Below are positions 51,660 to 59,270 of a DNA stretch of 64,000 bases, piece after piece. Under the pieces are notes generated by a model. It saw only the letters and a list, made by a program, of their open reading frames with translations. It searched no databases and was not told where the DNA came from. Within the stretch, counting starts at the first letter, position 1. Each line of letters starts with the position of its first letter. Origin of the DNA: Neglectibacter sp. X58. Its GTDB lineage: Bacteria; Bacillota; Clostridia; Oscillospirales; Acutalibacteraceae. The stretch is taken from contig NZ_QWEO01000011.1 in NCBI RefSeq assembly GCF_009936035.1, positions 28,133 to 92,132 on the forward strand, given 5' to 3'. The translations under genes and the position numbers were made by a program.

Positions 51660-52162
51660 AAGCTTCAAACCTTTCTTTATTGATTTGACAACATAACAGA
51701 AATCGCGCCTAACGAAAAAAGAACACCTTCTGAAATTTCTTTCAAAAAGTGTTCTCTCAACAGCAAGTGCTGCACTGCGTATTTGCTTTTCAACTATTCA
51801 TCCTGCGTCGTAATTCTTCGTATTTATACGAAAAATTGTTGTCAATTTGTTGTCAACTCGGATTTGAAGTGCCGCAAACCCGCATAAATACTGGGTTTAT
51901 TTGTCTAAGGTTTTCATTGTGGGGATTTCGGCAGCACATCTTACGCTATCTAACTTCTGCTCACGCTTGCTCATACTGCCATCCCCCTTCGTATGTTTGC
52001 CTCTTACCTGCTCTTAACCGTTCTTACCGCCACAAGGGGCTTTGTCGTAAGCTGTGGCGTATGGCGTATATTAGGAAATGTCCAAAAGGTTTTTGCGTTC
52101 TTGAACACTCAGACAGAGGCAATCAGGAGCTTGGGTAATTATAGCATACACATTTCTGCTTT
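51660..52162. other. Intergenic region with repeats, likely element control or end sequence
   Basis: About 500 bases. It holds a hairpin with arms AGAACAC and GTGTTCT (51720-51726, 51749-51755), a palindrome TTCGTAT-TT-ATACGAA (51817-51832), and tandem 11-mers ATTGTTGTCAA and TTTGTTGTCAA (51835-51856). On the reverse strand the tandem copies supply two TTGACA elements. It also holds an AAACCC/GGGTTT stem (51876-51881, 51893-51898) and one possible 25-codon gene (51897-51974). Confidence 0.5.
51897..51974 (-). CDS. Possible 25-aa peptide
   Basis: Reverse strand MSKREQKLDSVRCAAEIPTM then KTLDK and a stop, with AAGGGGG eight bases before the ATG. The ribosome binding site is good but nothing else supports it; it may be the stub of a longer element gene. 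Confidence 0.3.
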   Translation of the reverse strand: MSKREQKLDSVRCAAEIPTMKTLDK

Positions 52163-53563
52163 TCAAGTAATTTCAGTCCTTCGCCTCCAATCATCAAACA
52201 GACGCCGCAGTAATTCTACATCTTGCTCCTCGTCTGAGGGAAAATAGACATGAACCTTTTGAAGTGCCAATTTCATTCTCTGGGCATACTCTGACAGACT
52301 ATCCTTTCTTCTCAGCGGAACCCATACATAGCGAATCCCTCGCTTCTCACAGATATACCCTTTCACTTTTACCTCTTCCTTTTCTCTCTCTGCGGTCTCG
52401 ATGGCGATCCTCAAGTCCGGTATGTAATTCTCCAATGGTAAGCCGGTCAGTTCCTCCCCGTCGTTTATCGCCTGAACTCCCAGCCTTCTTGCATACAGAG
52501 AGAGCAGCAGTCGTGGAAATGCAATTCTAAACTCTTCCTCACATATTCTGCACCCTGCTCTCTCCACACTCCTGTTGAACACCCTGTCACGCCATTCATG
52601 CCCGTAGGCATCTTTCCACCAGACATAGCGTAGCGAGTTTCTTGAGATATGGCATGGCAAAAGTCCTTTGTTTCTCTCGGTGTTCCACTCTGCTGCTATA
52701 TCTGGGTCAGTAGTTGCAAGGTCATTATACCCCTCTTTAACCGCACGATCAGCGCAGACAGGACAGACCGTTCCTTTGATACGGCTCTTGACAAGAGACT
52801 GCCACTCGAATCCACAGACAGGGCATTCCCACCAGACTTTTTTTCTTGACTTCTCATTCACCATGTCCGGTGTCAACGGAAGGTTCCTATCAGACCATTC
52901 TTTCGCAAGCTCCGGTTGTCGAGTAGCAAAGTCATTGAACCCTCTGAGCAGCTTTATCCCGCTGCAATACGGACACTTACTTCCTCCAGATCTGGTGGAA
53001 ATCAGCGTGTTCCATTCATGCCCCCTGCTGCACCTCCACCACACCTTTCTGTTTGCAAATGCCGTTACCATCGTTGGCAGTAGTGGAAGGTTTCTCTCAG
53101 ACCACTCAGCGGCTACTTCTGGAAAGCGTGAGGCAAGGTCATTGAATCCCTCCAGTAGCTTGTTGTGAGAGCAGTAGGGGCAACCGGTTCCTCGTACCCT
53201 TGCTCTAACTTCGGTTCTCCACTCATGCCCCAGCTTGTCCCTCCACCACACTATCTTATGCGAACCAGCACCCACCATCGTGGGCTTGAGCGGCAAGTTC
53301 TGAGGCGACCATTCATCGGCAATCATGGGGTGTGTAGTGGCAAGGTCATTGATACCCTCCACGATTCTTCTTCCATCACAGATAGGGCATCTTTCACCGC
53401 TGGATCGTGCTTTTACGCTTGTTTCCCACTCATGCCCACACTTACCTTTCCACCAAACGACCTTATTGGAGCCGTATGAAACTGTTTCGGGAGTCAGCGG
53501 ATAATTCTTCTCTGACCACTCTGATACAAGCTCAGGGTGTACCTCTTTCAAACTGTTCTTCAT
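52163..53563 (-). CDS. Treble-clef zinc-finger repeat protein with nuclease-like C-terminus
   Basis: 466 residues from ATG 53563 with GGAGG upstream. Five repeats of about 66 residues with the pattern NDLAT..P..A.EWS..N.PL.P..V...S...VWW.C..GHEW....R..G..CP.C (CPIC, CPYC, CPYC, CPVC, CRIC), i.e. treble-clef fingers of the DUF4379 type. The last 130 residues contain LPLENYIPDLRIAIETAERE and KEEVKVKGYICEKRGIRYVWVP, reminiscent of Vsr/PD-(D/E)xK-type endonucleases found at the end of such proteins. Possible DNA-recognition nuclease linked to the mobile element. Confidence 0.75.
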   Translation of the reverse strand: MKNSLKEVHPELVSEWSEKNYPLTPETVSYGSNKVVWWKGKCGHEWETSVKARSSGERCPICDGRRIVEGINDLATTHPMIADEWSPQNLPLKPTMVGAGSHKIVWWRDKLGHEWRTEVRARVRGTGCPYCSHNKLLEGFNDLASRFPEVAAEWSERNLPLLPTMVTAFANRKVWWRCSRGHEWNTLISTRSGGSKCPYCSGIKLLRGFNDFATRQPELAKEWSDRNLPLTPDMVNEKSRKKVWWECPVCGFEWQSLVKSRIKGTVCPVCADRAVKEGYNDLATTDPDIAAEWNTERNKGLLPCHISRNSLRYVWWKDAYGHEWRDRVFNRSVERAGCRICEEEFRIAFPRLLLSLYARRLGVQAINDGEELTGLPLENYIPDLRIAIETAEREKEEVKVKGYICEKRGIRYVWVPLRRKDSLSEYAQRMKLALQKVHVYFPSDEEQDVELLRRLFDDWRRRTEIT

Positions 53564-53629
53564 GGCGTTTCCTCCTCTCTGGATACATTTATATAATAGT
53601 ATAAGCAAAGAGTTTTGAGAAACCTGCGA

Positions 53630-53662
53630 AAAGGCTCTGCGATGCGCTATCGCAGAGCCTTT
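53630..53662. terminator. Bidirectional terminator after the integrase gene
   Basis: AAAGGCTCTGCGAT (53630-53643) and ATCGCAGAGCCTTT (53649-53662) form a perfect 14-bp stem with a 5-base loop, ending four bases from the integrase stop. Confidence 0.8.
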
Positions 53663-53665
53663 CTC

Positions 53666-54928
53666 CTATGCTGACGCTGATGTTTGATTCTCTCCCTCAA
53701 GATACGAGGCAAAAGCCGCAATCTCTCGCTTCTTCAAATCCTTTGTCACATCAACATAGATATTCATTGTCGTGTCGATGTCGGCGTGTCCAAGCACATC
53801 TTGAATCACCTTGATGTTAATGCCAGATTCGCATAATCTCGTGGCATAAGTGTGTCTTAGCGTGTGACAGCTAAAGTCTGGCAGCAGCACCGGATCAGAG
53901 TCGATGTCGTGTGTTTCAAGGACTTCATCGTTGCAATCACGAATGATTCTCCTGATTGCCTTATTCAAGGTGCCATAGTGCTGCACATTTCCGTCTTTGT
54001 TGACGAAGATGAAGTCATGGTATCCATCGACATTCCCAACGCACTTTATATCAGCTTCCTCCTGATAGGCTTTCTCCATCAAGAACGCCTCTTTCACGCC
54101 TTTTGTCATAGGGATTACACGCCGTCCAGCTTTTGTCTTTGGAGTGTTGATGCTGAAATAGCACCCTTTTTCATCTCGATGGTTATAGTACACCAAAGTG
54201 TGGTTGACATTGATTTCCTCGTTCTCAAGATCAATGTCATTCCATCGCAGTCCCGTTACTTCGCCCACTCGCATTCCGGTATTGAGCATGATATAGAATA
54301 CCGGATACCAATGCTGATACTGTGGACGCCTTTCAAGGAAGCTCAAAAAGAGCTTTTGCTGTTCAACCGTAAGCGCTTTCCGTTTTTCGCTGTCGTTGCC
54401 ATAGGAGATTCTAAGCTCCTTCATCATCTTGCTTGTCGGGTTGGCTCGGATCATATCATCATCAGCGGCAAACTGAAACACCTGATAAAGAACATTGTGG
54501 ACATTATCAATGGTGGAAATCTTCATGCCTCTGTCCTCTTTCAGTCGATTGTAGAAACGCTTAACATCAGAACGCTTTACTGCCGTAATCCTCTTCTTCC
54601 CAAAGGTCGGCTTAACAAAGGTCTCATACATATAGATGTAGTTCTTGAAGGTGCTGTCCTTGATACCTCGCTTTAGCTCCGCCCACAGTTCATAGACATC
54701 ATTCACCGTCTTACTGGTGATGTCATTTCGGATACCGTCATGCTCATCTATGATGATTTGCGTTTCCTTTTCCCGAAGCTGCTCCAATGTTGGAGCATAA
54801 ATGGAATGGCGTTTACCGTCTCTGGTTGTCCAGCGGAACTCATAGCTTCCGTTACTCCGTTGACCCTCGCCCTTCTTTAACCTGACCCTCTTCGCATCGA
54901 GCCTGACACCTTTCTTCATGTTCGCCAT
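53666..54928 (-). CDS. int: Tyrosine integrase of an integrative element (Tn916-Int-like)
   Basis: 420 residues. N-terminal arm-binding AP2-like domain (about 10-65, YEFRWTTRDGKRHSIYAPTLEQL), core-binding domain (about 75-165), catalytic domain with Arg in NTGMRVGEVTGL, Lys in TPKTKAGRR, HTLRHTYATR and GHADIDTTMNIY (nucleophile Tyr). Downstream of two excisionase genes and upstream of a strong terminator. Drives integration and excision of the element carrying 53.6-61 kb. Confidence 0.93.
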   Translation of the reverse strand: MANMKKGVRLDAKRVRLKKGEGQRSNGSYEFRWTTRDGKRHSIYAPTLEQLREKETQIIIDEHDGIRNDITSKTVNDVYELWAELKRGIKDSTFKNYIYMYETFVKPTFGKKRITAVKRSDVKRFYNRLKEDRGMKISTIDNVHNVLYQVFQFAADDDMIRANPTSKMMKELRISYGNDSEKRKALTVEQQKLFLSFLERRPQYQHWYPVFYIMLNTGMRVGEVTGLRWNDIDLENEEINVNHTLVYYNHRDEKGCYFSINTPKTKAGRRVIPMTKGVKEAFLMEKAYQEEADIKCVGNVDGYHDFIFVNKDGNVQHYGTLNKAIRRIIRDCNDEVLETHDIDSDPVLLPDFSCHTLRHTYATRLCESGINIKVIQDVLGHADIDTTMNIYVDVTKDLKKREIAAFASYLEGENQTSASA

Positions 54929-54941
54929 TTTTCAATCCCCC

Positions 54942-55154
54942 TTATATTGAAAATACCTTTTCCAAATACTCGTCCAGCTTCCTGCGCTTCAGCAAACGCT
55001 TACTGCCAATCCAGATTACGAAGTCGCAAGAATCGGCATCTGACAGTTCTCTCAGTTTGTTCATACCTATTCCTGTGTAAGCAGCCGCTTCTTCAAGCGT
55101 CAGGTTGCTCTTTTTCCAGATTGGCACAAGTTGCTGTTGCCTTTCTTTATTCAT
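54942..55154 (-). CDS. xis: Excisionase (Tn916-Xis-like), copy 1
   Basis: 70 residues from ATG 55154 with AAAGGAG. LTLEEAAAYTGIGMNKLRELSDADSCDFVIWIGSKRLLKRRKLDEYL is the winged helix of Tn916-type excisionases. Thirteen bases before the integrase start. About 75 percent similar to the second copy at 55250-55462 by eye. Confidence 0.88.
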   Translation of the reverse strand: MNKERQQQLVPIWKKSNLTLEEAAAYTGIGMNKLRELSDADSCDFVIWIGSKRLLKRRKLDEYLEKVFSI

Positions 55155-55211
55155 CTGCGTCACTCCTTTGGATTTGTTGTGTCCATAGGATACTTTTTTT
55201 CAGATGATAGC

Positions 55212-55244
55212 TCAAAGGTGCGATTGCGAAAATCGCACCTTTGA
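55212..55244. terminator. Hairpin between the two excisionase genes
   Basis: TCAAAGGTGCGATT (55212-55225) and AATCGCACCTTTGA (55231-55244), perfect 14-bp stem, 5-base loop. No immediate T-run, so it may slow or process the message instead of ending it. It could set different levels for the two excisionases. Confidence 0.6.
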
Positions 55245-55249
55245 CACAT

Positions 55250-55462
55250 TCATATAGAAAATGCGTTTTCGAGGAACTCCTCAAGTTTTTTTCTTTTCAA
55301 GAGTCGTTTCCTCCCTATCCAAAGTACGAAATCGCAGGCGTCGCTATCCGAAAGTTCCCTTAGCTTGTTCATTCCAATACCGGTATAAGCCGCTGCTTCC
55401 TCGACCGTCAGGTTTGCTTTAAGCCAGATAGGAATATCAAGTTCCTTTTCGTCATTTGCCAT
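55250..55462 (-). CDS. Excisionase-like protein, copy 2
   Basis: 70 residues. VEEAAAYTGIGMNKLRELSDSDACDFVLWIGRKRLLKRKKLEEFL, the same fold and almost the same recognition region as copy 1. Its start lies inside the mazF gene (11-base overlap), so translation is probably coupled to the toxin. Confidence 0.85.
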   Translation of the reverse strand: MANDEKELDIPIWLKANLTVEEAAAYTGIGMNKLRELSDSDACDFVLWIGRKRLLKRKKLEEFLENAFSI

Positions 55463-55844
55463 AGCAAGCCCTCCCCGTCAGGTCAGCTTGCCCTAAGCTA
55501 ATAGCCAAAGCCTTTTCTACGCTTTGCATTGTCTTGTCATCAATGCTCCCCACATATCTACCCAGCCGGCTCTTATCGAGAGTCCTGATCTGCTCAAGCA
55601 TTACAATAGAAGACTCTCTCAGTCCAAACTTAACGCTGAGATTCACATGAGTTGGCAGATCTGAACGCTTTTCCTTGCTGGTGATTGCTGCTGCAATCAC
55701 TGTGGGGCTATATTTGTTTCCGGTATCGTTCTGGATAATCAGGACAGGACGAATCCCATCTTGTTCTGAGCCGATTCCGCCAGACAGATCAGCGTAGAAA
55801 ATGCTCCCCCGGCTAATCTCAATGTATCCTTTTGCCCTTTTCAT
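55452..55844 (-). CDS. mazF: MazF/PemK-family toxin
   Basis: 130 residues. RGSIFYADLSGGIGSEQDGIRPVLIIQNDTGNKYSPTVIAAAIT is the conserved MazF core; HVNLSVKFGLRESSIVMLEQIRTLDKSRL follows as usual. mRNA-cleaving ribonuclease by family. The usual mazE antitoxin gene is missing on both sides. Overlap with an excisionase gene ties it to element excision. Confidence 0.9.
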   Translation of the reverse strand: MKRAKGYIEISRGSIFYADLSGGIGSEQDGIRPVLIIQNDTGNKYSPTVIAAAITSKEKRSDLPTHVNLSVKFGLRESSIVMLEQIRTLDKSRLGRYVGSIDDKTMQSVEKALAISLGQADLTGRACYGK

Positions 55845-55911
55845 TGCTTTCCTCCGCTATTTGGATTGAAGGTTGCCCTCACCCCACAACAGCAACGAAA
55901 AGAGCCATTTT

Positions 55912-56478
55912 TTAACCCCCTATACCAAAAAAATTTTTGATGAATTGTTCCAGAGCCTTTTTCCTGTTGTGCATTGTAACGGCAGATATTCCCTCTCTTT
56001 CTCCAAGAATCTTGGCACATCTCTTTTTATCACCTGATAGATAATAGTCCAAAAGCTCGTTAGCCCAAGGTCTCCATTCATCAAGCGCCTTCCTCAGCTC
56101 CTTATACATCATTCCAGTCAGGACTATCGACTCTATGTCAATATCATTTGAAAGCGTATCCATTAAGGACTCTCCATCACTTCCTTTTATCTGACAATCC
56201 ATAGATAAAAGACGGTATTCCTTCTTTGCGTTCATATTTTTTCCTTTCAGGACATCTTCTCTATGCCACTCTGTGTATGCGTCATAGGAAACTTCAATAA
56301 ACATACGGTCTATCACTCCGCAGTCCTCAAAGCTGTCCTCTATGAAGCATCTGCGCTCACACATGGGCAGTCCCTTATTTGATTTCAGGATAGCGCTCCA
56401 TTCCTCTTGTGTTGCCTCTTTCAGTCCTTTTTTCGGGTCGGTAGAATCCTTGTAAACGAGAATTGTTGTCCGTTTCAT
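55912..56478 (-). CDS. Small sigma-factor-like protein of the mobile element
   Basis: 188 residues from ATG 56478 (GGAAAGG upstream). CRRCFIEDSFEDC-type N-terminus, then a C-terminal helix-turn-helix (LSGDKKRCAKILGEREGISAVTMHNRKKALEQFIKNFF) like region 4 of phage and element sigma factors. Likely activates element genes. Expression passes through an attenuator-like leader at 56508-56604. Confidence 0.72.
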   Translation of the reverse strand: MKRTTILVYKDSTDPKKGLKEATQEEWSAILKSNKGLPMCERRCFIEDSFEDCGVIDRMFIEVSYDAYTEWHREDVLKGKNMNAKKEYRLLSMDCQIKGSDGESLMDTLSNDIDIESIVLTGMMYKELRKALDEWRPWANELLDYYLSGDKKRCAKILGEREGISAVTMHNRKKALEQFIKNFFGIGG

Positions 56479-56507
56479 CGGGTTCCTTTCCCGAAGCCGA
56501 TGAAACG

Positions 56508-56604
56508 AAAACACAAAAAGCCACTTGACCCGTTGACTGATGCCACGCTGACAGACTACACCCTTGGGTGTAAGTCATAGTCAAGTGGCATTTGGAAGTC
56601 AACG
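56508..56604 (-). ncRNA. Attenuator-like leader RNA with two exclusive folds
   Basis: Fold B (terminator): GCCACTTGAC (56589-56580) pairs with GTCAAGTGGC (56529-56520), followed by TTTTTGTGTTTT. Fold A (anti-terminator): CGTTGACT (56604-56597) pairs with AGTCAACG (56538-56531), enclosing TGCCACTTGAC (56590-56580) against GTCAGCGTGGCA (56552-56541), with the apical hairpin ACACCC-AA-GGGTGT. The two folds share the 56590-56580 arm and cannot coexist. A reading MPLDYDLHPRV starts in this arm (ATG 56591), so ribosome movement could select the fold, as in Tn916 tet(M)-type attenuation. The terminator ends 30 bases before the sigma-like gene. Confidence 0.6.
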
Positions 56605-56674
56605 CATCAAGCGGCTCCGTAGCACAAATCTTGCTTTAGATTATTTTGTTGTCGGTCTTGCTGAACTGTTGGTC

Positions 56675-56911
56675 TTAGCTGGTCTTTCTAAAGGATACTG
56701 GCGGGAACACCACCTCCTCACCGCAGTTTGAGCATTTCGCAAATGTATAGCCATGCTCGCCTCTTACGACATTTTCAACCCTGTGGTCGCAATATGGGCA
56801 GAGCCTAACCATCTTCATCATTCCGCTGCATTGTCTCCTCAGAGAGTCTTGTGCAGCCTTTACCTGAGCATATCGCTCTGGGTTCACCTGTTGAATATTC
56901 ACCTTTGGCAT
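56675..56911 (-). CDS. Small zinc-ribbon protein, 78 aa
   Basis: From ATG 56911 (GGAGG, nine bases before). CPYCDHRVENVVRGEHGYTFAKCSNCGEEVVF: two CxxC knuckles of a zinc ribbon. Conserved small protein of clostridial elements, probably nucleic-acid binding. One base separates it from the upstream protease gene. Confidence 0.75.
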   Translation of the reverse strand: MPKVNIQQVNPERYAQVKAAQDSLRRQCSGMMKMVRLCPYCDHRVENVVRGEHGYTFAKCSNCGEEVVFPPVSFRKTS

Positions 56912-56912
56912 T

Positions 56913-57632
56913 CTAATATTCCTCCACATCTAACAGCCTGTACGGGTTATCGAGGTATTCCTTTTCGATATAACCGAGCTGCTTCATGCGGATTGCCAAT
57001 GCAGTTTTAGAACACCCCAATAACTCTGTCATTCCAACAAACCGGTCATATTCTTCCCTTGCGAAAACCTTATTGAGCGTCCGTATTCCCCCCTGAACAT
57101 CAAACAGGCACATAGCTTGTTCAACAAGTCCTTTCGGAAGGAGCAGAACGGAGGCAAGAGCGTTGCTCTGCCATTCCTCCCAATCCTCAATAGGTTTTCT
57201 TCGAGCTGTGTTCGCTCTGCAAAAATGAACCGGCTTTTCATGCGGCTTCACGCCGTAGTCCTTCGGGAAAAGTAATTTCAGGATCTGATGACCCAACTCG
57301 TGCATGATCGTGAAGTTTCTCCGTCCTCCCTGCTCTACGCTTTCCCGCAGGTCGCTTTCTATCAAAACAGTCTTTCCATCGAGGAAGTAAACTTCCCCGC
57401 TATCATCACAGCCCGGCAACTCAAGCCCAATCCCTTCAAAGGAAGTCAGCCCAAGGATAGAGCCATCAACGGAAAGGTGCTGATAGTCTATTTTCAGACC
57501 CAGCAGTTTCTCGGCAAGTATTTCGGGGTATATCCGATAAATCGGACGATCTGCTACCTCCGGCAGTTTCATGTACGCTCTGATAACCCGATCTGCAATA
57601 GCTTCAAGGTCATTTCGGGATAATCTTTTCAA
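56913..57632 (-). CDS. ImmA/IrrE-family metallopeptidase, leftward copy
   Basis: 239 residues. Zinc-binding FTIMHELGHQILKLL (HExxH), with the third ligand region EDWEEWQSNALASVLLLP. ImmA-type peptidases cleave XRE repressors of integrative elements. A second one is encoded at 58545-59069 on the other side of the repressor gene; this one is longer, with a C-terminal helix-turn-helix-like region (LLGCSKTALAIRMKQLGYI). Confidence 0.85.
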   Translation of the reverse strand: MKRLSRNDLEAIADRVIRAYMKLPEVADRPIYRIYPEILAEKLLGLKIDYQHLSVDGSILGLTSFEGIGLELPGCDDSGEVYFLDGKTVLIESDLRESVEQGGRRNFTIMHELGHQILKLLFPKDYGVKPHEKPVHFCRANTARRKPIEDWEEWQSNALASVLLLPKGLVEQAMCLFDVQGGIRTLNKVFAREEYDRFVGMTELLGCSKTALAIRMKQLGYIEKEYLDNPYRLLDVEEY

Positions 57633-57643
57633 CTTATCCTCCT

Positions 57644-57889
57644 TTAGCCAAACTTCGCCTCAACAAACCAGCGCCCGTTCTGCTCATCAAAAAGATGGGT
57701 CTCACTACGACCAATTCTTATGGTGTAGCGAATGCCACGACCGCCAACATCTGAAGCCGCTTTACGAACTTGCAGCACCTTGTCGATCTCAAACTCTTCC
57801 TCGTCCGCCATTCGTATGGTTTTCGGTAAACATGAACCGTCTGGCTTGTGTTCGGCATTTACAGTCACATAGACCTTCCTTCGTGTCAT
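57644..57889 (-). CDS. Small conserved element protein, 81 aa
   Basis: From ATG 57889 (GGTGAG upstream). MTRRKVYVTVNAEHKPDGSC, then EIDKVLQVRKAASDVGGRGIRYTIRIGRSETHLFDEQNGRWFVE: a small beta-rich fold. First gene of the leftward operon started at the repressor-controlled promoter; function unknown. Confidence 0.7.
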   Translation of the reverse strand: MTRRKVYVTVNAEHKPDGSCLPKTIRMADEEEFEIDKVLQVRKAASDVGGRGIRYTIRIGRSETHLFDEQNGRWFVEAKFG

Positions 57890-57925
57890 TTTCTCACCAG
57901 ATTTCAAAAATTTTTTGAAAATCCC

Positions 57926-58053
57926 TTGACGAATACAAATTCGCATAGTAAGATATGATTGTGAACTCAAGTTCGCCTTGGTGAGCCTATTATAGCGTGA
58001 ACTTAAGTTCGTGTCAATAGGTTTTTGAGAAATTAAGTTCGCCTTTCAATTTA
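57926..58053. promoter_or_regulatory. Divergent promoter region with three repressor operators
   Basis: Operators: GAACTCAAGTTC (57963-57974), GAACTTAAGTTC (57999-58010, perfect palindrome), GAAATTAAGTTC (58029-58040). Leftward promoter TTGACA (58017-58012), 17 bp containing the perfect operator, TATAAT (57994-57989): fully consensus and directly blocked by a bound repressor. Rightward candidate TTGACG (57926-57931), 17 bp, TAAGAT (57949-57954) drives the repressor gene with a long leader through all three operators. A switch of the ICEBs1 ImmR or phage CI type. Confidence 0.75.
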
Positions 58054-58077
58054 CACTATAGTCGGAGGAGAATGGAT

Positions 58078-58485
58078 ATGACATTCAGCGAGCGTCTAAA
58101 GAAAGTTAGAGAGAATAAAGAAATGACACAAGAACAGCTTGCACAACGCTCCGGCATCTCCCGTCGTATGATCCAGAAATACGAAAGTGGAATTGCCCGC
58201 CCTCGTTATGATGCCGCTGAGAAACTGGCATCTGCTCTTGAACTGCCTGTCTCGGAGCTGCTCGGTGAGAGTGGTACGCTTATTGCCCAAGCCGCCGAGA
58301 AATACGGCGCAAGAGGCGCTAAGCAGGCTGATGAGCTTATGAGCGAAGTCACCGGTCTCTTTGCTGGCGGTGAGCTGGCGGAAGAGGACATGGATGTGAT
58401 GATGAAGGCAATCACAGAGGCTTACTGGATTGCAAAAGAGAAAAACAAGAAGTTCACGCCCAACCGCTACAAGTCGCAGGGCTGA
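58078..58485 (+). CDS. XRE repressor of the integrative element (ImmR-like)
   Basis: 135 residues from ATG 58078, nine bases after GGAGG. Cro/CI helix-turn-helix at about 5-58 (FSERLKKVRENKEMTQEQLAQRSGISRRMIQKYESG), then a helical tail. Followed by an ImmA-type peptidase gene, the order known from ICEBs1. Expected to bind the three GAACTTAAGTTC-like sites just upstream. Confidence 0.88.
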   Translation: MTFSERLKKVRENKEMTQEQLAQRSGISRRMIQKYESGIARPRYDAAEKLASALELPVSELLGESGTLIAQAAEKYGARGAKQADELMSEVTGLFAGGELAEEDMDVMMKAITEAYWIAKEKNKKFTPNRYKSQG

Positions 58486-58544
58486 GTCCCCTTTAACGGA
58501 CTCCACTCTTGATAGAATAATCCACGAGGAAGGGGTGAGGGTCA

Positions 58545-59069
58545 TTGTACGCCTCTACATCTGAGATCGTTCAAAAAGCAAATCACATTGTCCGGCTGTG
58601 TGGGACTCGTGATCCCCACAGAATAGCCGATGAACTCGGAATAGAAATCATGTACTGTCCTTTCAAATCCCAGCGGGGCGCATATAAGGTCATAATGCGA
58701 AATCGCTTCATGTTCGTTAAGGAAGATCTGCACCCTGTGATGGAGAACATTGTACTGCTCCATGAGCTTGGACATGACAGCTTACATAGAGACGAAGCCA
58801 CCAAAGTTGGCGGCTTCAAAGAGTTCAATATCTTTGATATTCGGGACAGCCGAATGGAGTACGAGGCAAATATCTTTGCCACGCAGATAGCCCTTCCTGA
58901 TGATGACTTCTTGGAGCTTGCGGAGCAGGGCTACGATGTGCAGCAGATCGCCAGAACCATGCACTCCGATGTAAACCTTGTCGCTCTCAAGGCAGACACG
59001 CTCATATCGCAAGGATATCGGCTCCGTCCACAGGAACACAGGAACGACTTTTTGAAATATAACCGTTAG
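58545..59069 (+). CDS. ImmA/IrrE-family metallopeptidase (ImmA-like)
   Basis: 174 residues from a TTG start at 58545 after AGGGGTGAGGG. IVLLHELGHDSLHRDEA (HExxH) and RMEYEANIFATQIALPDDDF, the downstream Glu and typical ImmA strand. By analogy with ICEBs1 it cleaves the adjacent repressor under DNA damage or quorum signals, releasing the leftward promoter. Confidence 0.9.
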   Translation: MYASTSEIVQKANHIVRLCGTRDPHRIADELGIEIMYCPFKSQRGAYKVIMRNRFMFVKEDLHPVMENIVLLHELGHDSLHRDEATKVGGFKEFNIFDIRDSRMEYEANIFATQIALPDDDFLELAEQGYDVQQIARTMHSDVNLVALKADTLISQGYRLRPQEHRNDFLKYNR

Positions 59070-59081
59070 GAGTGAATGAGT

Positions 59082-59240
59082 ATGCCGGTTTATCATTGTA
59101 CGAACTGCCATTTTACATTCAAGCGTGAGGGCAAAGTCGATAGTTGCCCTGATTGCGGTAAGCCTGATGTTCGACCCGCTACCGAAGCAGAAATTGAGGA
59201 GTTTCAGCGTTATGTTGCCGAAAGCTGGGACGATAAATAA
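59082..59240 (+). CDS. Small rubredoxin-like zinc-ribbon protein, 52 aa
   Basis: ATG 59082 follows AGGAGTG. MPVYHCTNCHFTFKREGKVD then SCPDCGKPDVRPAT: two CxxC pairs, with an acidic helical tail (EAEIEEFQRYVAESWDD). Lies 12 bases after the peptidase gene and 30 before the polymerase gene, so it is part of the rightward operon. Function unknown. Confidence 0.8.
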   Translation: MPVYHCTNCHFTFKREGKVDSCPDCGKPDVRPATEAEIEEFQRYVAESWDDK

Positions 59241-59270
59241 AGCCTGTCTCCCTTGCCTTTGGAGGAAAAC

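Noticed and set aside
51749..52138. 129-codon forward frame rich in Cys, Arg and His
   Set aside because: Overlaps the repeats and promoter-like elements of the control region; composition looks non-coding and no start signal is present.
56375..56602. 75-codon reverse frame over the leader RNA
   Set aside because: It overlaps the sigma-like gene in another frame and its codons follow the stem-loop sequences; only the 11-codon frame in the first arm seems worth considering as a leader peptide.
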